Source: Triatoma infestans
Lineage: Eukaryota > Arthropoda > Insecta > Hemiptera > Reduviidae
NCBI GenBank assembly: GCA_011037195.1
Contig: JAAEAF010014404.1
Location: forward strand, 1 to 64,000
DNA: 64,000 nt
Reading direction: 5' to 3'
In this document: positions 56,593 through 64,000 of the stretch, piece after piece
How the letters are laid out: each line of letters starts with the position of its first letter
Numbering within the stretch: position 1 is the first letter of the stretch
Made by a program: the position numbers and the translations under genes
Notes under the pieces: model-generated
Told to the model about the DNA's origin: nothing
The model's input: the letters and a program-made list of their open reading frames with translations, nothing else
Databases searched by the model: none

Positions 56593-57485
56593 TTCCTAGC
56601 TTTACAAATTTTACCAAATCTGGTTCCCTGTACAGAGTCTTTATTTCCTGGTTCGTCCTTCTTCTCCAGACATTACCCTCGCTGACCGCCCCGTAGATCT
56701 TTCCGCTCGAAGACCATTAAGTCTTCTTCATCTTTTTTTGAGAGGGTCCAGGTTTCCGATCCGTAAGTTACGACCGGTCGGATTAGTGTCTTGTACAGAG
56801 TGATCTTTGTGCTTCTACTTATTAGACTACTCGTCAGGTGTCACTGTATGCCAAAGTAGCAAGAAGGATCCGTCTTTTAATTTCCTTCGATATATCGATA
56901 TCTTCGCAAACTAGCGATCCTAAGTATACGAAGCTCTTAACTTTTTTAAATTTGCATGGGCCCAAAAAATTTCTCTGGGAAGTGGCCACCTTCAGTGCAC
57001 ATATATTTGGTTTTGGATAGATTTATCCTTAAACCCATTTTTTCTACTGCAGATTTCAGTTTGAGGAAAGCTTCTTCCAGTGCTCTACGCGATCTAGCAA
57101 TGATATCTATATCGTCTGCGTAACCTAATACTTGCACCAGTCTGATGAATATTGAGCCAGTAGTCTGGATTTCAGCATCTCTCACCGATTTTTCAAGAGC
57201 TACGTTAAAAAGTAGACCTGCTAGTGCGCCTCCCTGTCGGAGACCATTCTTCATGGGAGATATTTCTGAGAGGTCGCCTTGAATTCTGACAGCGCATTGG
57301 ACGTCTGCCATGGCTAGAGCAACCATTCTAACTAACTTTTTGGGGGCTTACATTTCTAACAGGGCGCATATAGCTCCCTTCGATTTACACTGTCATACGC
57401 AGTTTCAAAGTCTATGAATAAATGGTGTGTTTGCACTTTATATTCTCTAGCTTTTGCTATTGTACTACCAGTAAAAGTTTGCTCT
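56590..57485 (-). pseudogene. LINE reverse transcriptase relic with YADD core (RTE-like)
   Basis: On the minus strand, EQTFTGSTIAKAREYKVQTHHLFIDFETAYDSVNR (57480-57370) contains the RT motif A Asp. After a frame change comes MADVQCAVRIQGDLSEISPMKNGLRQGGALAGLLFNVALEKSVRDAEI (motif B, RQGG), then QVLGYADDIDIIARS (motif C, catalytic YADD), then LKSAVEKMGLRINLSKTKYM (57326-56946). Further C-terminal segments ITLYKTLIRPVVTYGSETWTLSKKDEEDLMVFERK and RRRTNQEIKTLYREPDLVKFVKLGKLRV (56830-56595) end at the Penelope-like arm. Three or more frame changes inactivate it. It is the same group as 19741-20278. Confidence 0.88.
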
Positions 57486-58425
57486 GATTATTATAGTTTT
57501 ACTTTTTTTTTAAAAAAAAAAGAAAAGAAGATCCTATTTTGTTTAGTTACTGTCGGTTTAATAATTGAGATAGGCACTATCTTGCAAAGATTATGACACC
57601 TTTGGTAGCCCTTAAATTTCTAAATTGTCTCTATGGAAATGCATTTTTTTTTTTTTGAGGCCCCTTTATAATTAATTATTTATTTTTGTTTAATTTGTAC
57701 AACCAACTCAACAAAATTATCCATTATTACACTACTAGATTGGTTTGAACTAATATTAATAATATAAAATATAAATTGATTTTTAACATTGGTATGGTAA
57801 GAGAAAAATAAAATTTGTATAGTCAACTAATAATTGAACTCAATATTACGGTGGATTCCTCAACTTCTTATGAATGGATTCTCGGAGTTTTTTAAGGGAG
57901 AGAAGAAGAAATCATTTAGACGTGTTTTTATGACATTCTCTATCGGCTGGATTTTCAGTTCGTTGTGAAGTTATTTGATTCTCCACCTAACCAGGTGGAG
58001 TTAGTTATTATTCTTAAGGAGTAGAAAATTCTTCAAACTGCTTAATATGTGGAGAAGAGTACTACTGTTAGAGCACATCATAATCTTATGCATATTTCTT
58101 GATCAAAATGCAGTGCATTCTTTTAAAAACAAATGTTAATGAAATTAATATTTCTTTAATAAAATTAAAATTAAAATAGTTAAAAAAGAATCAAGTATAT
58201 TCGCTTTTAAATTAGATTGTATGTGAGCTGGACAAAATTTTTATTTGCGTTTGACCCCTTATCGAAAAATCATATTTATAGATTTGGCTAGTATGCAACT
58301 TTCATAATGAAAAATCGCTAAAATCTGATCTTTATTTTCAATTTAGTATCTTTTTCATTTTTGGCAATTTATTAGAAATGGACTATATTTTTTATTTGTT
58401 TAATAGTTTGAATTGCTTCTCCCCC
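57486..58425. other. No recognisable feature
   Basis: AT-rich spacer. Confidence 0.4.
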
Positions 58426-58429
58426 CCCC

Positions 58430-58605
58430 CTTACGCCAAGACTTCGGCTACTTCAGCCATTTTGCATCGCGAGGCCCAGTATAAAATTTTAGGCTGCACT
58501 GGCGACTGTTGGTGTTCGTTTAGTTTGGTATCCAGGGAGCACGTGAAAACAATCTCGGACGCGAACAACTTTACCCCCTAATTTGTCTAGCAATTTGAAT
58601 TGTTA
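58430..58605 (+). repeat. Rep-D copy 2
   Basis: It matches 18870-19005 in ordered blocks: TTCAGCCATTTTGCATCGCG, GGCGACTGTTGGTGTTCG, GGTATCCAGGGAGCACGTGA and AACAATCTCGGACGCGAACA. A poly(C) run (58420-58430) precedes it. Confidence 0.6.
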
Positions 58606-58669
58606 AACTAGCGGGTCTTAGGCTATAACTAACATCGATAAACTCCTCCATTTACGCACAATAATTGCT

Positions 58670-59455
58670 CTCATCACTTGAGAACAGAAAATTGCGTTGC
58701 CTCTAGCTTTTTAAACGTCTGGGACGTTTATCAGGAATAATACGGAATGATAGATTACGGACTAAAGGATTAGCATGGGAATACAAGGGTTTGAAGTTAG
58801 CAAAAGGTATTTCAAGCTCTCTATGGTTAGGTTAGATTAGTTGTAAACATAGAGGGGCATTAACGAAGGATTTTGGATTAAAGGAGGTATTATTAGTATT
58901 TGGAGATTGGAACGTTTTGTTGAACCACTTAGTTCAATACCGTAAGTTCAGATTGGTATTAATATAGAGGTATATTATATCTGTCGTTTGTTGTCTAATC
59001 TGTTGTTTGTTAATCTAATCTAGGGATTAGATCTGTTGTCAAGTAGTCTTTACAATAATCGATAGCGTTCAATTCTTTTTTGTCTTATTTCCAATTTAAT
59101 CACTTGTCAATGAAAAGCAAGATAGTGGACTCTTAGTGGTGGGTGAGATAGGAATGAAATTGTACTAAATTGGACGGATGGTGAATGCAATGTTTTGGTA
59201 TCGCGTTTATTCAGTTTAATTTTCCACTTATTGAACTACATTCTAGGAAAGCTAAGTGGTTTGGAGATAACTGTCTGCTGTTGCTGGGTCACAGTTAGAA
59301 AAGAGGGATTTGCAGTGTAATCTGCATAGATGAGGAGAATAGTTTCTATTTTGTTTATAGAGAGAATGGGTTGAAATATCCGCTGTTTATATTGTATATA
59401 GGATGGGGCTAAGCATATTGCCTTGCGGAACCCACTGGTACTCGAATGTATCGGT
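58670..59455 (-). pseudogene. Jockey-like LINE RT relic
   Basis: The minus strand carries pieces of a Jockey-clade RT in correct order. QWVPQGNMLSPILYTI at about 59440-59390 is motif B (family: GVPQGSVLGPLLY). IETILLIYADYTA near 59340 is motif C, with the second catalytic Asp changed to Tyr. A segment near 58990-58810 reads like the post-RT block (LYINTNL..., FVNAPLCL, ELEIPFANF). YSHANPLVRNLSFRIIPDKRPRRLKS at about 58790-58700 is the usual C-terminus (HPNPLVR...PRRLK). It is heavily frame-broken. Confidence 0.78.
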
Positions 59456-59459
59456 TTAA

Positions 59460-60620
59460 AAATTGATTTACTAAAAACATAAATTTTTTAATTTTATTTG
59501 AAACATTTTTTCTTCATATTGTATCGAAAATCGTGCATATTCAAAATCGAAATTTTCATTCTTGATGTAAAAAATCTTTGTGAACTTTGCATCAATTTTT
59601 GATAGTGAAGTTTATATTGGAATCTATAGTGAAACATAATACACAGATAGAAAAATTTATTATGAATGTTGAATTTGAGTAAAATCTTAGTGAAATTCTG
59701 TTTCATTTACTAAGTTGATATTTGAGAAATAATGAATATTTTCTGACTTCAGACTGAAGGCATGACTAATTAACTGGAATAGCCTTACATTTTGAAATCA
59801 GCAATTAAATTGAGTTAAAGCAGAGTTTTTGTAACTCAAAATTACTACCCTTTACTTCATAGAAATACCATTTTATTTCTCATATATTCGAAATAGTTAA
59901 AAAATTAACGTCTTTTAAAGTGATTTATCACGACTTTTTATTAGAAAATGATGCTTCCAAATTATCTTCAATTTTTTTATATTTTGATTGTCTCTAATGA
60001 GAAAATCGATTATTTTTATTAAAGCAATTAATTTTATTTAAGTTCCGAACTAATGATTAATAAAATTTATAATGAACTTAATTCAGAATATTTTGAGTTG
60101 TTTAAAAAGGTGGTGGGAATAATTGAGTTAGGGTTAGTAAACAATGTGTGGGCAACAAGTTGTCTTGCCTTGTGCTCTTTAACTATTCGATCTAGAGATA
60201 AGAAATCTCTCTCTCTCTCTTTCACACACACACAGCAAAGACTAGTATAACTTCTGAGTGTATTGATTTCTCTTTCGTGTTTACTTCTACTTCTCGAGTT
60301 TCTGGTTATGGGAGATAAGTATCATTTTACAAGCGAAACTGATACTGCTTTCCTTAGAAATTATTATATAATCTTATTGTGTACATGTACTGTAATATTA
60401 TAAATCTTTTTCATTACATGAATGGATTTTGATTGTATTTTATTGTTTCATTCATTGCATTGTTTCGATAGATATAAACAATTAATAATATTTTTATATC
60501 AATGTATTGGCTATTGTTCATCAAGTATTGTATGATCAAATATATTTTCGTTTTCTCTTAATAATATAATAATCTCATTGTTGATTCAGTCTGCTTGATA
60601 TTATTGTCTGTAAGTGCTGT
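59460..60620. other. No recognisable feature
   Basis: AT-rich spacer with a short (TC)n/(AC)n run near 60208-60235. Confidence 0.4.
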
Positions 60621-60624
60621 AAGA

Positions 60625-60930
60625 TGAAGCATCGCTATCGATTCAAATTTTCGAATTTGGGTTTTCACTGGAAATATATGTTTTGAGGTCCCCAAAGAAT
60701 CAAAAAGTGCTTTTAGAAAATGTGGTGGGGGGCTGAATTATTCAAAAACAGATAATCGCAAAAGAATGAAGTTTCTTTTTGACTCAATGTTACGGCGTTC
60801 TCTTCTGGACTACAATCTAATTATTTACTACTTGCCTGAGTAAGTCTTCTCGTCTCACTGCCTCTACATTTATGTCACGTAAAATTCGAATTTCAATGTA
60901 AATTTATCATTTTATATATTATTGTGTTCT
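60625..60930 (-). repeat. Divergent Rep-A copy, internally deleted
   Basis: CGATTCAAATTTTCGAATTT, GGTTTTCACTGGAAATATAT and AAAAACAGATAATCGCAAAA come from the first part. The end (TGTAAATTTATCATTTTATA) matches the end of the 46518-47255 copy. The middle is missing. Confidence 0.6.
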
Positions 60931-60932
60931 TC

Positions 60933-61185
60933 ACGCGTTGGTCTAGTGGCTAGCGCACTCGCCTTTCGTGCGAGAATTCAGGGTTCGATTCCCGTGAGGG
61001 CAAAGTCGGTGTTGACCCAGCGTCGTGATAAAAAATGGGAAGCTACATTTAGTAGCGCCCTAGGTAGCGAAGGCCGGAACTAAACGACGTGGGTATAGCG
61101 GCCTGCTTAACACACGCCCTCCTATTCAAATCGCCGTCTGGCAAGCCTTGACCCTTCATGGGCTGTTGCGCCATAGGGTTTATAT
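60933..61185 (+). mobile_element. SINE-C (tRNA-Glu-derived)
   Basis: The head reads CACGCGTTGGTCTAGTGGCT (box A), an anticodon arm CTCGC-CTTTCGT-GCGAG with a perfectly paired 5-bp stem and UUC anticodon, and box B GGGTTCGATTCCC. The body is GTTGACCCAGCGTCGTGATA, TAGTAGCGCCCTAGGTAGCG and AAATCGCCGTCTGGCAAGCC, ending GGCTGTTGCGCCATAGGG, then (TA)n. It resembles tRNA-Glu(UUC). It is not an intact tRNA gene because the acceptor arm does not pair. Confidence 0.92.
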
Positions 61186-61249
61186 ATATATATAATTGTA
61201 TCAACAGTTGTAAGAGAAAAAGTCGAGTGAGTGGTTTTTTTTGGGGGGC

Positions 61250-62110
61250 TTCTCTACTGCGACCATTGTTTGATCTATTGTACCTCCCTCTGGTGCCGAA
61301 GATGAGCTAGCCCTCCAGGTTGGAGCCGAAGATAGAGTTATCTAAGGAATCCCTGGGGTAGGTATTTCCTAGGCCTAGACTACTAAATCTACTTTGAATG
61401 ACGGCATCACAGTCTGTGAGGAGCTGTATTGGAGTTTCCTCCATCTCTCCACAGAAGCTGCATATGCCATTCTTCTAAGCCAAGCTTCCTCAGATGTCCC
61501 CTGAGTCTGCAATGCCCCCTAAGGAATCCCGTAAGAATACGGATCCTATTCTTACTCAGACTGATGCAGGCTTTCGACCTTTCCTGGTTATAACCACCCA
61601 GACAGACCTTGACCTGTCTCAGTCCCGGGGATGGTGTTCCAGAGACGGGCTTTTTTCGCCACCTCCTCCTTGATTTTTTCTAAGAGTACTTGGTCACTGA
61701 CTCCACAAAAGGGCTCCGGCCCAATGAGAGCAGATACGCGCCTTCTTTTGCCAGGGTGTCGGCTACCTCATTTCCTTCCACGCCGACATGTCTCGACACC
61801 CAATGTAGGGTAACTTTATTTCTTCTGCCTAGGTCATTCCCATACCATTTTAAAACTGATAACATGAGAACTCAGTGCTTTAATGGCCGCCTGACTATCG
61901 TATAGGATAACTATCTCCAGATTCCGATATCCTCTGTCAAGGTTTATCTGAACGCACCTTCCAATAGCGTGAATTTCCGCCTGGAAGATGCTAGGAAACC
62001 TACCCATGGGTTCCGAGTGTTTGGTTCTAGACCCAAACACTCCTGCTCCGGTTCTTAGACTCATCTCTATACCACTTAGTGGCATGCTTGCTTATACTAG
62101 CCAGGGCGGA
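61250..62110 (-). pseudogene. RNase H LINE fragment (third family)
   Basis: On the minus strand, SGIEMSLRTGAGVFGSRTKHSEPMGRFPSIFQAEIHAIGRCVQINLDRGYRNLEIVILYDSQAAIKALSS (62085-61870) is an RNase H domain with catalytic Glu (AEIHAI) and Asp (YDSQAA). VTLHWVSRHVGVEGNEVADTLAKEGA (61810-61735) supplies the last Asp. The first Asp motif (TDGS) reads SEGS. The C-terminal part (to about 61260) retains KACISLSKNRIRILTGFLRGH and a LGLEEWHMQLLW segment in other frames. It differs from the families at 15141, 16245 and 51588. Confidence 0.85.
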
Positions 62111-62224
62111 TCCTTCGCTCCACTCCCTTTTCGTACTTAGCTTCGTAGAAAATTCCTAACAAAGCTATATTTCTTAGTCATACTATTTCTAGGAAGGTTC
62201 CAGGGGTATGAGTGTTTCATACCA

Positions 62225-62870
62225 GAATTTTATTTTCTCTTACTCCTAGAAAGAGGAAGTATTGCGATCGGATCAGATTTTCGAAATAGAGTTTTCGCCG
62301 GAAATACATGTATTGGGGTCCCCTGAATACGGAAAAAATGTTTGTGTGAGTGGGTGTGAGTTTTAACACAATATCTCAAAAAGGAAAGTCGCAGGAAAAA
62401 TTCAAACTTGGTTATGGTATTCCGTTTAGTTACCATCAGACACGAAGATCTCGTGTACCACTTCAGTATAAAATATGGTTTTACCACCTTCATAATATAT
62501 CTATATTAGGCTACATTTGAAACATTGATATAATTCCAGATTTGGAGTAAATAGGTCAATCGGAAGTACGATTTTACAGAACACGTTTTTTGAGTTTCTT
62601 TGGAATTTTTTCGAAAACTACTATAACTAACTGATTCAATCTTGCTATGCTAACTTCACAGATAAAAACGTATTATTTTTATTTTAAACATTTTTCAAAA
62701 TATATATTTTTACTAGATGTTGCGGTGTTAATTTCAAATTTTATATGCAGGTGGTTCATGTTTTTTAGAGCGCTCTACTAGGCTATACTATGATCATCAT
62801 TTCTCTACCTGTCAATAGTACGTAAAATTTGAGTTTAAAAATAATTTGTTATTTCATATAGAGTAGATAA
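62225..62870 (-). repeat. Rep-A, long-form minus copy
   Basis: The flank GAGTGTTTCATACCAGAATT is followed by TTTTCTCTTACTCCTAGAAA, GAGTTTTCGCCGGAAATACA, ATATCTCAAAAAGGAAAGTC and TATTCCGTTTAGTTACC. AATAGGTCAATCGGAAGTAC and a degenerate end near 62870 come after. The flank is the CTGGTGTGAAAC block that precedes full copies, here outside the terminus. Confidence 0.72.
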
Positions 62871-62884
62871 TATTTGTATTAAAA

Positions 62885-63935
62885 GAAGTAAGAATAAAAG
62901 TTATAGCTCTTTTGTATGTGTAGTTGTTATACCAAGTTTGAAGAAAATCGTCGGAGCCATTTTTGAGAAAATCGCAAATAAAAAAAAAAAAAAATCTGGT
63001 GTGAAACACTCACACAACTTTCTCTTACTCCAGTTCTCAAAATTATAATTGACAAATTTTATAGTTTGTGTACCAAATTTAAGAAATTCGTCGAAAACTT
63101 AAAAACTGTTCAGTAAAAGCGCACTTCCGGTTTACTAATTTTCTTGAAACTCGGAATTTCCATCTATTTATTTCTAATTAATTTTGTTTGGATGATAGAA
63201 TTGTATAATCAACTTTGGAGAAAAACATAACCCCACCTCTCCCAAAAGTGCCCTTAATAATTTTCCCAGAGAAATGTTTTAAATAAAGTTGTAGATCTTT
63301 GTATGTTTAGTTTATTAAGAAGTTTCAAAAAATCGCGAAAATGAAAAAAACATCAGTTAGTAAAGTGGTAAAGTAAACGCACTTCCGGGTTATCTGATTT
63401 TTTTTTTTAAACTCGGAATTTCAACAACATATTTAATTCTAATTAACATTATTTAGATGAAGAATTGTTTAATAAACTGAAATGGCACTTTAGAATGAAA
63501 ACCTAACCCCACATCGCCCCCATAACAGCCCTTAAATGAATTTCCCCAGAGAAATATTTCAAAATAAAAGTTGTAGCTCTTTGTATGTGTAGTTGATATA
63601 CCACGTTTCAAGAAAATTGTCAGAGCCATTTTTGAGAAAAACGCAAAAAAGTAAAAGAAACCAACAAGTAAAGTGGTACTTTCAGTTGAGGAATTTTTGA
63701 CAGATGACCTACTGTCAGATGCCATGGTGATACCTAAACGGAATATCAAGTTTCAACTTTCTACGGTTTTTCGTTTTTGAGCTATGCTGTTCACATACAC
63801 ACACACACGACCATTTGCTAAAAACCACTTTTTTGGACTCAGGGGACCTCAAAACGGATATTTCCGGTGAAAACTCGATATCGAAAATTTGACACGATTA
63901 CAATACTTCCTCTTTACTAGTAGAAAGAAAAAGTA
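62885..63935 (+). repeat. Rep-A, near full-length plus copy
   Basis: A leading module (AAAGTTATAGCTCTTTTGTA, AATCGTCGGAGCCATTTTTG) is joined to AAAATCTGGTGTGAAACACT (about 62990) and the left TIR ACTTTCTCTTACTCC (63017-63031). The two AAATGTTT/AAATATTT modules are at about 63270 and 63550. CCATGGTGATACCTAAACGG, a CA tract and TTTCCGGTGAAAACTCGATA follow. The right TIR is mutated (TAGTAGAAAGAAAAAGT). The module ahead of the TIR suggests head-to-tail joining of two copies. Confidence 0.8.
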
Positions 63936-64000
63936 AAAAGTCGTTTGAGTATTTCATATCACATTTTTTTTTATTCGTAAAATTGTCGTTTTCCCACCTT

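Noticed and set aside
60933..61005. Functional tRNA-Glu gene
   Set aside because: The anticodon arm pairs, but the acceptor stem does not, and the unit is a dispersed SINE.

Overview
The window is AT-rich eukaryotic DNA made almost entirely of decayed transposable elements, SINEs, microsatellites and featureless AT-rich spacer. I find no intact host protein-coding gene, rRNA gene, functional tRNA gene or CRISPR array. The mix (I/R1-like, Jockey-like and YADD/RTE-like LINEs, Penelope-like elements, mariner, a Merlin/ISXO2-type transposase, several tRNA-derived SINEs) suggests a large, repeat-rich arthropod genome, probably an insect. The species cannot be fixed from sequence alone.

The most abundant component is a dispersed family here called Rep-A. 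It has at least 20 full or partial copies on both strands. The full copies are about 0.7-1.05 kb, end in a 15-bp terminal inverted repeat (ACTTTCTCTTACTCC), carry a (CA)n tract, contain an internally duplicated module and have no credible coding capacity. Other elements are nested in or beside Rep-A: LINEs at 1-370 and 8082-9220, an LTR-like segment at about 36045-36530, and a Penelope-like reverse transcriptase at 40899-42062.

Region by region. 0-10 kb: LINE 3' end, divergent Rep-A, a SINE, a mariner relic, then a Rep-A copy split by an R1-like LINE plus SINE-A. 10-14 kb: mostly empty. 14.6-16.9 kb: Merlin/ISXO2-type transposase relic, RNase H LINE with poly(A) tail, and an opposite-strand LINE. 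17-21 kb: SINEs, a chimera of Penelope-like terminus, LINE RT and RNase H LINE. 21-26 kb: mostly empty, with a 60-bp x 5 tandem array. 26.5-28 kb: two palindromic Penelope-like termini, one in a TATA-containing duplicated segment with a clear target-site duplication. 28-36 kb: SINE-A and full Rep-A copies. 37.5-44.9 kb: LINE, Rep-A, Penelope RT, SINE-B, SINE-C, Jockey relic. 46.5-53.4 kb: Rep-A, SINE-A, mariner joined to Rep-A, I-like LINE, Rep-A, SINE-B. 56.5-64 kb: Penelope-like terminus fused to an RT relic, Jockey relic, SINE-C, RNase H LINE and two Rep-A copies.

The most interesting signal is in the palindromic Penelope-like sequences at 26.5, 27.3 and 34.9 kb. Their arms fit a minimal type I hammerhead ribozyme: CUGAUGA core, stem II, GAAA, a self-complementary ACCGGU stem III, a GUC cleavage triplet, and a GAUG/CAUC stem I. 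One copy (27271-27550) has a 12-bp target-site duplication, and the related empty site lies about 650 bp downstream.
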